In this document: positions 14,201 through 26,040 of the stretch, piece by piece
Layout: every line of letters starts with the position of its first letter
How positions within the stretch are numbered: the stretch's first letter is position 1
NCBI GenBank assembly: GCA_022059125.1
Contig: JAEUWY010000015.1
Span: 1,909,913 to 1,973,912, forward strand
Origin: Corynespora cassiicola
Lineage: Eukaryota; Ascomycota; Dothideomycetes; Pleosporales; Corynesporascaceae
Reading direction: 5' to 3'
Length of the DNA stretch: 64,000 bases
The notes under the pieces: model-generated
Database searches by the model: none
What the model was told of the DNA's origin: nothing
Seen by the model: the letters and a program-made list of their open reading frames with translations, nothing else
Translations under genes and position numbers: made by a program

Positions 14201-14619
14201 CCGAGGGGGGCTGTGTGGAGTTCTGGGGAGGGATTTTGCGTTGTTGATGTTTTGTTCGGGCGAAACAGAAGATGGGAATGGAAGACGGTCAAAATGGCCT
14301 CTTGTATATAAAACTTCGTAAACAAGCAAAAGAAAAGGCTTTATCCAGCGAGATTTGAGAGACTTGACGCCAAACTGTTAATAAATATCTCTTCTTTTAC
14401 TTTTTATTAGTCCTAACCGAATGGTAGAAGTCACATCGAGCCTTATTATTGGGTTCTAGTCGCTCCATTGCCGTCTGATTGCTGGACACCAATCTTGAAG
14501 GGGAAATCGACTCTTCCATCTCAAACCTAATCTCGCTTGGCTTCCATCCCCATAACTATACCCATTCTCCTTTCATTCCCCAGCCCTGTTTACATTATCG
14601 TTGTCCTCTTCCTTTCTTT
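8201..14619. other. Long stretch with no firmly supported gene
   Basis: About 6.4 kb without a recognised family. One weak two-exon candidate at 8423-8830 is listed separately. The remaining open frames are short, overlap on opposite strands and carry no motif. Short GGT/GAT runs occur at about 11868-11890. Composition becomes more AT-rich from about 13360 onward, with a CTTTT/TTCATTTTC-rich run at about 14540-14710 that encodes the acidic tail of the minus-strand pseudogene. No tRNA-like B-box with a matching A-box was found. Confidence 0.45.
8423..8830 (+). CDS. Possible small two-exon gene, unrecognised
   Basis: Tentative. A frame opens at ATG 8423, runs through 8659 and meets a GTAAAT donor; a T-rich stretch ends in an AATAG acceptor at 8721-8722, and the same phase continues from 8723 to a TAG at 8828-8830. 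This would give 114 residues starting MPQPSDDLLASRLPFPIYGF. I recognise no family and see no signal peptide or clear membrane segment. The support is only the in-phase splice and a fairly balanced amino-acid mix in the first exon. It could equally be chance in non-coding DNA downstream of the epimerase gene. Confidence 0.22.
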
Positions 14620-15480
14620 TCATTCCTCGATTTCACCGTTCTCATCTATATTTTCATTGTCATTTCCATCTTCATTTTCATTTTCACCAACCCCACAGAA
14701 TTTCTTCTTCTTGTCCAAATCCCAGTCTTGAGTTCCGGGGCTGCGCTGGAGTAGTTGCACTACAACATCTCTCATGAATTCAAGGGGGTAATCTGTCCAA
14801 TCTTCGTTTTGGAAATACTGGACTTCACCTGCAGTGACGTACAAATCGACAATTAGGTTTTTCAAGGTGCGATTGGCCATTCCCAGTTATAAACTTTTTT
14901 GATTGTTTCTAGCCCAGGAAGGTGATTTTGTCCATAGGCAATCTCCAGGGAATAAGCCAGTACTGCTTTGCAAAACAATTCATCGGCAAGCGCCTTGCCC
15001 AGTCCATAAGCCGCCACGGTGTTTGTAAAGTCGACGTATGTATTTTCGTCTCCATCTGTCCTTTCCTGATACGAAATATGACCAAAGTAGATATACTCTG
15101 AGTACATCTAGAAACCCTCTTCAACATGGTCTTTAAGCAGGTGAGTCTGGTTGTGCACTCGAATAGCCCATGGATGCCGGCATAATGGACACTCTAGTCG
15201 GTTACGAGCAGCTGTACGGAGTCGTCTCCATCGTTCCAGACAATGCTCATGAAAATTTCCGCCACAAGAAAAGACACAGAACACTATTTCTTCGCGATCT
15301 GGGACTAGCTCCTCGTGGCAAATAGGAAAATCTCCATCTACGGGCTTTCTCCTGCTCTGCAACTTGTCGTGGAAGAAACCTGAGCTTGCGCATAAGATAC
15401 CTTCATGGATGGCAAAAGGCCTCTTGCGAACTCCGACCTGAAAATTCACGATCTTTTTCCGTATCTTTGCAGGTGAGTTG
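14620..15480 (-). pseudogene. Broken BTB/POZ protein with inserted RING finger
   Basis: Reads right to left. The first part (about 15480-15111) begins a BTB fold (VNFQVGVRKRPFAIHEGILC, then SSGFF) that is interrupted by a RING-like module: CHEE, CVFSCGGNFHEHC, and CPLC. After an in-frame TAG at 15108-15110 the BTB fold resumes (MYSEYIYFGH, then YGLGKALADELFCKAVL). A second lesion near 14880 shifts the frame into NRTLKNLIVDLY, the typical C-terminal element of fungal BTB proteins, followed by an acidic Asn/Glu-rich tail ending at 14620. The TAG falls where a Gln codon CAG would fit, so one C-to-T change explains it. No good ATG is visible at the 5' end; only a GTG lies in frame, so an upstream exon may be missing. 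It is divergent from an intact BTB gene. A role as an E3 or cullin adaptor is only family-level inference. Confidence 0.65.
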
Positions 15481-15930
15481 TTAAAACGTTAAATAATCAG
15501 CCACCTGGTCTCACCTGCTATATATTTTCCTGTTTTCCCCCACAAGATTGCGTATTGGTGGCATTTTCGCCATAGGTTGCTGCTGAGAGCAGTGACAGTG
15601 CGGCCTGGGGGATGATATAGACTGTTTAATCGAGTATTGATGTGGTAAGTCATATACTTATGGATACTTCCAAGATACCTTATCTATCAGCGCCTAGACA
15701 GTTGCTAGTGGCAGATGCGTAGCTTAGTAGCCATACAAAACCCTTTTCTTGCTTTATAAATAGTGCTTAGATATTGCCTTCACCTTGGTAAAAGTAAGAG
15801 AGTCTCAGTAAGTGTCACCTGTCGCTAAGTGCTATTCTATCCGCCTTTACCCTCTTTTTTGCATACCTAAGTTCTCTTTCCTCGTACTTATTCTAAATAC
15901 AAGAGCCTTTTCTATCCGCTAGCTCCAGCA
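15481..15930. promoter_or_regulatory. Shared upstream region of divergent BTB genes
   Basis: About 450 bp between the 5' end of the broken BTB-RING gene (minus strand) and the ATG of the BTB gene at 15931. It is AT-rich, with pyrimidine-rich sequence just before 15931. No specific operator could be identified. Confidence 0.4.
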
Positions 15931-16752
15931 ATGCCACCCACACATACCTTTCTCATTGCCACTCTCCAACCTTCAAAGCGCCCCCGTAGTGCGACTGCAA
16001 CGATGGCGCCGACAAAGGACAATCGAATTATTTGTGCTAGCAACATGTGGTGGTATGTATAAGCTACACGTGAGAATGCGAGATCGTTAATCAAACCTTC
16101 CAGCTTTGATCAATCTGCCATGGTAGTCATCCGTGTCGGAAAAGCGCCCAACCAGAAGGACTTTTGTGCCCATCAATCAATCCTGACCACACGCTCAGAG
16201 TTTTTCCGCCGTGCATTGAACGGACCTTGGAAGGAATCTCAAATGCGCGCCATCACACTTTCCGACGAGTCGGCTGAAGCCTTCGGCCTTTATCTTCATG
16301 GCATCTACACGAACCAGTTTGCTGTTCGAGCTGGGAATCTGGAGAGCATCAGAACGGCAGGCAGAGATCATTACATTGCAGAGATTTATCGGGAGTACCA
16401 GTCACTCTTTGAAATCTACGTGTTGGCCGATTTCCTCCAGGACCTCAAAGCTAAGAACTCTCTCATGGAGGCTATCTTTGAGGTGGCCAATACAAACGAT
16501 GCCGGCGGACATTGGACTGCACCGGGCACCGCTACAATTAACTTCATTTACAACAAAACCTTAATGGGTAACCCTGCTCGACGCGTCCTCGTGGATTTGT
16601 GGGCATATATCCCTGAAGAAACCATGAAGAAATGTGGCGACAAGCTGCCAGGCGCTTTCCTATTGGATAGTTTGTTGGAGCAAAGGGCTGTCGGAAAGGG
16701 AAATCCTGCAAAGAAGAATGGTGCTTCGGCATACTTCGTGCCCGCAACTTGA
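15931..16752 (+). CDS. BTB/POZ domain protein
   Basis: Two exons, 15931-16052 and 16104-16752; the intron has a GTATGT donor and CCAG acceptor and restores a Cys codon. The product is 256 residues. The BTB fold begins VVIRVGKAPNQKDFCAHQSIL, continues with TTRSEFFRRAL, and contains FGLYLHGIYTNQF and EIYVLADFLQDLKAKNSLMEAI, followed by the NPARRVLVDLWAY element usual at the C-terminus of fungal stand-alone BTB proteins. Such proteins are thought to serve as protein-protein adaptors, but no partner domain such as BACK, Kelch or MATH is present. An in-frame ATG at 16003 or 16120 could also serve as start; the first is preferred because the splice is clean. Confidence 0.85.
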
Positions 16753-17097
16753 GGTCAGGTCGTAGCCTAGGCGTTTGGCCCTCATGCTAGCGCATTCCAT
16801 CACACACGGACAACTTGCCGTGGATTATTTCGGAAGTCTATCTAATTGCATCTACGATGCCCTTAAAATGTACCTACAGTTTACATAGGAGGGCTAAGGT
16901 TGGGAATGGATATGGAGCTACTGAGACGAATGGTGCAAATGGCGAAAGAAGCTGAAAAGTTTTCTATGCGTTTATGCTCTCAAACTCGTGGTAAATGATA
17001 AGACACATCTCAATAAAATTAATCATATCAATGATCCAAATAGCCTCACGATGAAGAAAGCCATGTGCATTCAGCCACTAATGTCTACCTACCACCA

Positions 17098-20000
17098 TTA
17101 TTCAACGCCCCTAGCATCCCTAACCACACTCGCCCATACCCCTTCCCAGTCCACTTCCCCACCCCCATACGTCGCCTCAAACGCCGCAATGCCCAGGCTT
17201 CCCAAAAATGGCCTCACAATCCTCTCTATTAACTCTCCCCGCGCCATATCCGTGACTTCCGCGCCCTCTTCTTTTCTCACCGCATCAACCAGTGGTTCAA
17301 GGAACAACCTGCGCTTAGGCTCCGCATCTTCCACGAGGCCCTGGTGTTGTACTGGCGCGGCCAAAGATCGCGGGCGAGCGGAGCCACCAGGGTCTGTTGT
17401 CGCCAAAATCTCAGAGATTTCGTCGCACAATGCTGTCGGGTACGTATTTGTTGGTGGCTTGTAAACAGCGTCGATGGTATCAGATATGTATAGCCACTGC
17501 AACAGTTGGAAGTCATCAGGGTCGAGAACGACGAGCTCGTCGAGGAGTTTGCAGGCCTGGATGATGCCGGCGTTGTTGTAAAGGTCTTTTGATTCGGCCT
17601 CGGGGAGGAGAGAGGAGAGTGCGGCGCTGAGCTCGCCATTGATGATGGGCCAGAGAGGAGCAAGGTGAATGGGTGAGGTCTTGAGGACGAGTGCACGAAG
17701 GAGAACAATGGCTTCAGCGCGGGTGGCGGATGAGGGAGATGAGGCTGGGGTTGCAGCCTGCAGCTCGACGATCTTGGCGCTGAGCTCCGAGAGATTGGGT
17801 GTAAAGGTATCCTCGGGGCTTGCGAGAATGAGGAGCGCAATACGCTTAAGTGTGAGCTGCGTTTTACGGTCCGCTTCTTGTCGGGCAGACGCAGCGCCCA
17901 CACCAAACATTATTCCAGCTGTTGTGGGGGCAGAGAGGCGAGAAAGAAGCTCAGGAAGGCGGTCTTTATCAGCATGAGCCCATTGTGCAAGAATGGGAAG
18001 CCATGAATCTTTGAGGAGCGAGAGAGATGCGTTAAAGAACCTGGGGTCGTTGAAAGCGTCATAAATGTCCTTTTTCCAGAATTTGTTAGACTGTGAGACC
18101 CCTGCTAAGCCATTTAAAAGATCCAGAATAGACTTTGAGACGTTCTCCGGGAACGCTTTGGAACGGAATGTTGGGCCTATGACGGAGGTTGAGATGGTCG
18201 TCACAACATTTGTGACTCGGTCATTTTCGACGAGGATGATAGGGAGATTTGGCACGATAGAAGTGAGAATCGATATGACATCCGTATTTCGCTTCTGCCC
18301 ATGGCCACCATTGGTAGTGCTAGTAGCCTTCTCAGAAGCCATGACTTGAGTTGGATCTTGCAGGAAGCCCATTGATCGCGTTGTAAACACTGCAGTCAAT
18401 ATCCTGTTGAAGATATCCTGGTCACCATGTTAGCTTGGAGTATAAAGCCCTTGATCCATCACTTACAGCGAGCTCTTTCCTCATTTTCCGCTGTTCACCG
18501 AAATTGGTATTGTCGACCTTCTGTCCGATTACCGCAGTGAACTCAAGTAAACTTGGCAATATTTGTCGATGAGGAAGAGGATTTGCGAGAACGTCGCGCA
18601 GAAACAGTGAGCAATCCTGCCAGATCTCGTCCATGGCGTCATCCTCTAAAGAATTTGTGTAGTCAACGAGGAAAGACACCAGATCTGTATCCGTCAGATC
18701 AGATGTCAAGGTTGACATTCTATTTGGATCGAGGGCATTCGGGTTGGTGCGACTGTAGACAGCATTAAATATAGCTGGTATCGTGTGTTTAGGCTTGGAT
18801 CCATTGAGGACGTTGAGAAGTCCCATTATGGCTGTTGCCTGTATATCATCCTTGGAAGAATGTGCCCACAAGACAGCAAGAGTCTCTAGGCATTCCAAAG
18901 CCTCCGCAGCGAACAAGTGCTCTAGAATGCGACGCGCGCGATTACGCATGCGTAGCGAAGTATAGCCAAATGAAGAAAGGCATGTTGGATCCTGCTTTCC
19001 GTCCTTTGGGCCGTATCCTCCCCATGACCAGATCTTGAAGCATATCCGAACAGTGTCTTGGAAACAGAGTAAGACTGTCAGTCTACTGTTGGCGGTGGGC
19101 GTGCGTTTCTGATTTGTCTCTGCCGCAAAAACCCCCGACACCATGTTTCCGAAAAATCCCTGAGGTACCTCAGGGGATTTGTTGGCAGTAGTCTGTGTTT
19201 CCTGAATCATGAGACGATCGTGGGCCTTTGCTAATATCTGTTCGAGGCCATTGATTAAGGAGATGAGCGTAGATTCTGGTGAGATATCTACGCCAAATTT
19301 GGGAGTACTGAAAGTAGTCTTCAGTTGGTCAAAAGTATTGGTGATTTGTTTACAGAACGTCTCGACCAATGGGAGGAGGTTTTGGAAGATGGTATCGGCA
19401 AAAAGTGGCAAGACTTCCACAAGGAATCGCACCCAGTCGTCCAACACAAGTCGACTTGGCGACGATGAAAACCCATATTTGAGGCACTCAATGAGTTGAG
19501 GGGGTGGCGGAATTGGCGGAGGCTCTACATCTTCAGAATCTCTGTTGACCGCCAATGACAATCTCGATCGCTGAGCAGCCTGGTTCGGCACCTTTTGCTC
19601 TTGAGAAGGCTCTTCTGGTGGACGAGTAAGACGCAACCGGAGGGCTGAAAGGACGGAATCGAGCAGAAGGCTCTGCAAGGAAGGGCAAGCAGTCTTCAAG
19701 CGTGCCATCAAAGGGACCTCTAGCTCTAAATCTCTTAGCGAGGTAGCAAACGGGCCATGATATACTTGGGAAATTATGGCCACTGAAGTCCGATATACGT
19801 CTTGCAGATGAGGCTCCTCAGTGGACCCAGCTGAATTGAGATTGAGGGAAAGTGTTCGCAAGCATGTTCGCACCAGCCATTGCTGCAAAGAAACTTGAGC
19901 AGAAGAGCCTTCTATCAAGGGAGCAGGTTCTTCCGCCAACGTGACCCAGGTATACTGAGTTGGCTTCTTCAAGATGTTGTGGACATGCTTCAAGAAATAC

Positions 20001-22848
20001 AAGCATTCCTTGGTATCATCTGCTTTTCTCGGTCGGTGCATTGGCGGTGAGGCTCCAGGAACTAGACCTTCGTTGCTCGCCAAGCAATCCAGAGACTCTA
20101 TGTGAATTGCGAGAACCTCGAATATCTTGTTCAAAGAGGGAAGGTCTTGTATCCAACTGCGAATGAAAGCCGAAGTCTCGGTCTCTTCCTCGGCAAGCGA
20201 ATCAAGCAGTAAAAGCAAGGGTCGTGTGAGTATCAATTGAAATCGGCCATTCAACGAAGGCGGGGGCGGTCCAATCCCGCTTACGCGACGGTTCAGGCCT
20301 CCTCGCTTTTCTGACTGCAGGCTCATTTCATGCATGGTATGCGTCCATAGGACTGCAAAACGACGGCCGTTATCAGCTGTATTCGTCGAAGGGTCATGGA
20401 CGATGATGGAGGAGATAGCAGCCTCTACCATGCGAGATGCGGGCGAGATAGTATGTAGTTGCAATATACATCGTACAGCCTCGACGTGATATTTGGGCAT
20501 GAGCGGCGATAGGTACTGCCAAAGGGAAGAAACAAGGGGATGGACGATTTCCGAGAGTTGCGAGGCGCTGATGTAGGGCTCGGATGGTCGAGCAGTCTGC
20601 AAAGCCAGCAGCATCAAAGTAATGGCGCTTAAGTGCGGGAACGCCAACCTCTTTTCTGACTTTTGGGCATCGCGTGTAAGTGCTTGCTGAAAGACGGAGA
20701 ATGGGTCCATCAAATCCAAAGCATTGAGATGCTGGACTTTGAAGACGAGGTTTGACAGTATCCTCGAGGGCATTTCCGGTGATATTTCACTGCTCGGCAA
20801 CAGTGATGCTGCAAGCATTCGTGACGCTTCGCGAAGGGCAAACTGCCCAAGTTCAGCTGCCGAGAACGGCGGGTCTACAACATCCAAACTTCCTTGTATA
20901 TCCTCATAAAAGCCCTCAATTTTTTGGAACACTGTCTCTCGCGGTATCCTGTTGGCAGAGTCCAGGGTCGTGTCATCAGCATGCTGGTCCTTCAGTGCGC
21001 GATCGGGTACAATCTGCGAGAGAGAATCTGCAATTTCGAAAGCAAGATCCACAGTGTCCTTGGATAACTTGGCCTTTTTCGCCGCGTCCTCAAAGGCTAC
21101 GTTTAATGAGGCTAATGTCGAGAGTATGGTGAGAGGCATGTGATAGACAAGCATGTCCTCCTCTTTCAGGTTGAAGCGGGCCAGGACGAACTTTGCTAGT
21201 TTTATCCTCCGTATAGATTCTTCTCGATTGGTGGCTTTGGGGTCAAGAGATGAGGAGATCAAATGTATTAGTTTCCCCCAAATTAACCCGCTGTCTACGC
21301 CGTCGAAAAAAGCACTCGCGCTCCTCATGACTTCGTCTACTTGATCTTTCGACGCGATCTCACTGTATGATTGCATGCTTTGCAAGGCAGGTAGGAACAC
21401 TTCTGGAACGATTAGGCCGCCAACCTCCCAGCGATCCATCAAAGACAGACACACGCGGAAGGGCCTCGCTCGATCGGCTGGGAGTTTACTAGGTCGATTG
21501 ATCATTTTCATGATGCTACGGGTCAATGCACCAAGCCCATTATTGGAAAAGTAGGCTGCATGGTGTGCAGACGAATCCATGCCAGAAGCGAGGGTCGGGG
21601 AAGTGACAGACTCATTACCTTCAGCAACTGCAGACGGCTCTGGTCCCAGGAACCATGCCCACAATCTGCGATTCAGGCTCATATCTCTCCGAGACACAAC
21701 ACCAGCAGCCGAAGCAACAAGACGTTCGAGGTCCTCCTTGCTTATGCGCTGTTGCAACACTGGGGCATCGAGTGGCAGATGCGTGACCAGCAAATCAAGG
21801 AAACCTCGCTGGATCAGAAGCTGTGGGTCGGAAAGGCCTGATTCAAAGCAACGGATAAGAAGCCCTGGCTCGGGCGATATAGCAGCCTCAGCTTCAGAAG
21901 ACAATCCCTCGGCTGTGGGCGCGCCGTCAGCGGTAACAGAGGGTCGACGGGCTGGCAGGCCAAATTTTGGCAAGCGTCGCACCAGGAAAGCGAGAGCGCC
22001 CTGTCTCCGTGATGGATTCGTGATGGTCGCGAGGAAAAAGGATTGCCAGAAATGCGAGGAAGCGGTGTCGCTTTTGGCATCAGCAATCTCGTCGGTCTGG
22101 CCCTTTACGGCATGGCGGAGCTTGTCCATGGCCGAGACCATGCGCTCAAAGTCCTCGCTCGTCTCATCTTCAAGGCCCGGGAGGAGGCAAAGTATTACGG
22201 CCTTCAAGGCTGGTCGGAGCGCAGCTCCTTCCAGCTTCAATATGTAGCTCTCAAGAAGTGACAGGAACAATGGGCGGACCGAAAGCGAGGCAAACGACAG
22301 CACAGGCGCAAGGCCGGGAAAGTAGAGGTTCAGGTCACGGGCGAGGGCTTCTTTCCCGATGGTGGAGAATATATAGCCATACACTTCAAGCGCCTTTTGG
22401 TGTACACCGGAGGGCAGGGCGGGGTTCAGACACTGGGCAAGCCGGAGCGCGACAGCATCGCAATGCGGGATGACGGGGATCTCGGAGGGGTGTGCTTGGA
22501 GGGCCTGAAGGAAACGGGTATGAGCAAATCGGTTTCATTGTGCAGGTACATGGAGCAATTGACCTTCAAGAGCCGGGCCAGGAACGATATGTAGTCGGCC
22601 CATTCCTGCTGCGCAGGGTCCCACAGGGCGAGTGCGCGCTCGACGCCCGAGGCATAGCGACGAAAGTTCTTATCCTTCTTGTAAAGAGCTGGCGGAGACG
22701 CTGGGTTAGCACTCGCATTGGTGTGGTGGGCCCGGCAGGTTCACATACCCTCCTCGGTGGTGTTGCGCGTTGCCCGCGGGGAAGGCGACGAGCGGCCGGA
22801 GCCGGTTGGCGAGAACAGCTGCAAGTTAGCAGATGGATCAAGAGACAT
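17098..22848 (-). CDS. DOP1: DOP1 family protein (endosome-Golgi trafficking)
   Basis: Four exons: 22848-22749, 22700-22564, 22504-18467 and 18417-17098. The product is 1864 residues, normal for fungal Dopey proteins. The N-terminal signature is clear after splicing: YKKDKNFRRYASGVERALAL, then WADYISFLARLLK joined to ALQAHPSE, and LPSGVHQKALEVYGYIF. Exon 3 to exon 4 joins RKELA to DIFNRILTAVF. The family is known as a large peripheral membrane scaffold that works with MON2 and the flippase Neo1 in recycling between endosomes and Golgi, and affects cell polarity and hyphal form. The middle and C-terminus are helical-repeat-like with Ser/Pro-rich linkers. The acceptor of intron 1 has a second AG 12 bp downstream in the same phase, so two isoforms differing by four residues are possible. 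It shares a roughly 360 bp promoter with the gene starting at 23213. Confidence 0.95.
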
Positions 22849-23212
22849 GCTGGGCCGGGCAGTAGATGGAGTGTCGGCAGATGCAAAGCCGGCCACGGGA
22901 CATGCTGGTACGGACAGAGGAGAGCAATGCGCGTCTGCTGCCTGCGCGCGCATCTCCCACGACGTTTCCAAAGCTAACACGAGGCGTCTCGGCGAAACGG
23001 CGAAACGTTGGGCCGGCCGCCGCGTCACATGCCCACGCCGCCCAGGCACGCGCCCCTGCTTGATACCCTGATAACCAGCTGGAAGTACCCAGATACCGAT
23101 ACCGCACACGACCACACGCCCCAGCTGCTTCTTGACCTTCTGCCAGAGCCGGTCCGACTCGGCATACTCTGTGACTGTCTGTGGTCTTTTGCCCGGGCAT
23201 GCTGCCAACGCC
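22849..23212. promoter_or_regulatory. Bidirectional promoter, DOP1 and membrane protein
   Basis: 364 bp separate the two ATGs of a head-to-head pair. It is GC-rich and has no evident TATA box, which fits constitutive expression. The arrangement implies shared control, but this is inferred from position only. Confidence 0.5.
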
Positions 23213-23633
23213 ATGAACAGCCAGCAGCCACCGGTATGCACCCCCATATCCCCCCCATATCCCCCCATATCCCGCCCCACCCATACGCTGTTCGCACCGC
23301 TGACATGACCAGAGATATGGCCCTCCCCCTCCACCAAACTACAGCCAGCACACCATCTACTACCCCCCTCCTCCAGATGAGCCCCCGCCGTCTTACGATG
23401 ATGCGACACACTCTGCCTCCACTCCCCTCTTGGTTGGTCCGCCTCCCGATTACGGCACCTACAGGGCCTATCCAGAACCGGACCAGTCGTCTGTGGCGAG
23501 CAGCGACATCGAGCAATCAGACAGGTCTCTCCCCGAGTGGGTCGGCCAAATCTTGGTCGTCTTTGTCTTCGTGGCCATTATATATGGCTTCTGGAAGCTC
23601 GTGAACGACCCAGATATCGACCTGCCTGGCTGA
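23213..23633 (+). CDS. Small proline-rich single-pass membrane protein
   Basis: Two exons: a 21 bp first exon, 23213-23233, and 23313-23633. The intron has a GTATGC donor, a GCTGAC branch-like site and a CCAG acceptor. The product is 113 residues starting MNSQQPPRYGPPPPPNYSQ. The N-terminal two thirds is rich in Pro, Tyr and Asp, including PPPPDEPPPSYDDA and GPPPDYGTY, which resemble PPxY-type ligands of WW domains. A single hydrophobic segment follows at about residues 84-105 (GQILVVFVFVAIIYGFW), with a short acidic tail. No signal peptide is seen, so it is probably tail-anchored. Function is unknown. PPxY-like motifs suggest binding of Nedd4/Rsp5-type ubiquitin ligases, which is an inference. 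The intron contains repeats of a CCCCATAT-type unit. Confidence 0.75.
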
Positions 23634-26040
23634 GAAAAGCCCATCATCACACGTCACTTGACCTACGGGCTTCCTGTGATACCAGATGCCTACTCGGCAG
23701 TCGCGCTCCAAACTGGCTGCGTTTTGTGCCACCTTCTACGGCCCCAAGACGGTACCCGGCAAAATGACGTCGGTGCCGTGCATTTGACCTACTTGTGCAA
23801 TACGATCCAAAATGCCATGCCCCGAGCGTCAAATACTCAAGGGCCTTGGTATGGTTTCGTACTTTGAATCTTCAACAGTGTATCGTGACGTAACGTCTAA
23901 GGACTACGGACTCGTTGGAAATGCCGATGGCCAGGTGGGCTGGACTAGGGCGAGCGTGACGTCTGGAACGTATGCTACTGCAGACAAATGTTTTCCCGAG
24001 GCTTGGAGATACCGAATCATTGGCCAAAGCTGAAAAAGCACACGTCCAACATTCTCTGATACCTGCCCACTAGAGGGATCATTCTTGATGACCAAGACGC
24101 GGCACAGGTCCGCAACAGCTCAAGTATTTGTCATTCACCTTCAGCAATGCGTCGGGCCCTAGTCCGAAGTGACAGCTCTCGGCACGCTACCACTTGTCTC
24201 CGAACGCCTTCCAGTGTAATTTGCTTTTCCGTGCTAGCATGTCCGCATCGTCAAACAAGCCAGCGCGGGACGGAACTCGCCCCGTCGAAGTCAACCTCCA
24301 CCGCAAGGTCAACGCAATTTCTCTCACCGACATTTCCGTGTCCCGTCATCTTCAGCTTGTACGTCGACTCCAGTCGGCAGCATCCACATGCTCAGATATT
24401 AAAATACATGTTAACACCGCCTTGTCCTATCCGGCTCCCGACATTTTCGTCTTAGCGCAGTGCCACTATCAGCCCTACTCTAGCGCAGCCAATCGCAACT
24501 AGTATCTCTCCGCACGATCTCCACTGCGGAGACCCTAAAAGGGCAAAGTTAGCTCAGTGTCATCGAAATAGACTCCATCATCTGCTAAACATACTTCCCA
24601 CACCGACTCGACGCCTATCACTGCCGTATGATACTAGAAGCTCCGGGAGCCTCCATGCAAGGCTGCAGCTCGCGCAATGTCGATCTCGCTACTGCGCCCA
24701 CCGAATGCTCGACACGAACGTAGCCGTTCTAACTCCAACGATAGTTCCGGCAGCAAACGTGATCGGCGGTTATTTCGAGGCCAATTGACGTCCTAGCGCC
24801 TACACTTGCCATCATTGCCTGGTTCGTTCTACCGGTGCTAAATATATCGCCGGTCGACGAACAGTCACCATGCTAGGAACGCACCCATGGCCAAAGCTTT
24901 GTGGCAGTGGTCCTCAAAGCGGTCCGAATGGCGCACTGCCAATTTCAGCGTTGATCTGGCGAGGCCGGCTGAAGCGATGGTCTAGTGCGAAAAGACGAGA
25001 CTAGGTTTATTCTGCATGGCGGCGGGCGGTTGTCAAATCGACGGGCGGAGATGACAAGGCAATACAATCCCGGATGGAAATCATATGGAAGGCACACGGC
25101 ATTGACGCTGCCCTCGCACCGAAACATGCGCCGAGGGGCCGCAGTCAGCCTTGGGAATCACAAGTATGATGACGACCCGCAGATATTATGATAAGAACGC
25201 ATAGAAAACTAGGTACTTGCAGCTATGAGCCTTGATTGACAACTGAGTGGAGATTTCTCTGCCATAGCTACAGCCAGTACCGAACAATGCCGAACATGGG
25301 CTACCTCGTGTGCACCCCAGCCAAAAACACCCGTCAGCTTCCCCCCGCTCCCAGGTCAATTGTATTGAGCAAGATTCACCGCAGCATCTGGAAACAATTC
25401 TCAGACGGATGGGCCGCGGGACCACCCGTGGCTTACTAGACTGATATACCCGGTCAGCACGCGTATGCGATATTGATTGGCACTTGCCAGGATTGCAGGC
25501 TGCATCTGCTGCAGCGAAGATACTGAGGAGCGAAGTTGAAGGGTCAGAACGGAGCAACCTTTTCGGCCATCCACCTCAAGCAGATAGCTGAAATGAGCCT
25601 AGATCTCAGCTCCGCGCCCCGAGCCATAGCACTACCGTAAAGAGGTACTGCAGTAGCTCAAGGTCAGAAACCCTGTCGCATCTCTGTCAGCATGCCGGAG
25701 CGCCACAGGCCAAGCATCAACATGTCCACATGCCTTGACGGACTTGCAACGGACTTGAGCCCAAGGCCGATCTCGAAAACTAGTATTGAACGATGCTCGA
25801 ATTTGTAGACGTTTGGTATGTATGAAAAGAGGTAGATAATCGGTCAGTCCGACATGGGTCAGAAAAGGAAACTCGATCGCCAAGTCTGCGTTTGCACCAC
25901 TGCCCAGAAGGCGCTATGCTTCGCATCTCACAATGGAAAGAAAACTCCGGTTCGAAATTATGTGATGTCCCGAGCCAAACTTCCATCTCTGGGGTATCAG
26001 GATCTAGCCCCGTATGTGCCGCATGCGCGGGATCCTCTCA
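23634..26040. other. Intergenic stretch between convergent genes
   Basis: About 2.4 kb between a plus-strand gene and the 3' end of the minus-strand secreted protein. A short frame at 24241-24502 is listed separately with low confidence. Nothing else is supported. Confidence 0.45.
24241..24502 (+). CDS. Possible small hypothetical protein
   Basis: A frame of 86 codons starting MSASSNKPARDGTRPVEVNL and ending NRN at a TAG. The first third favours C or G in the third codon position and has an ordinary amino-acid mix. I recognise no family, signal peptide or membrane segment. It may be a chance frame. Confidence 0.18.
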
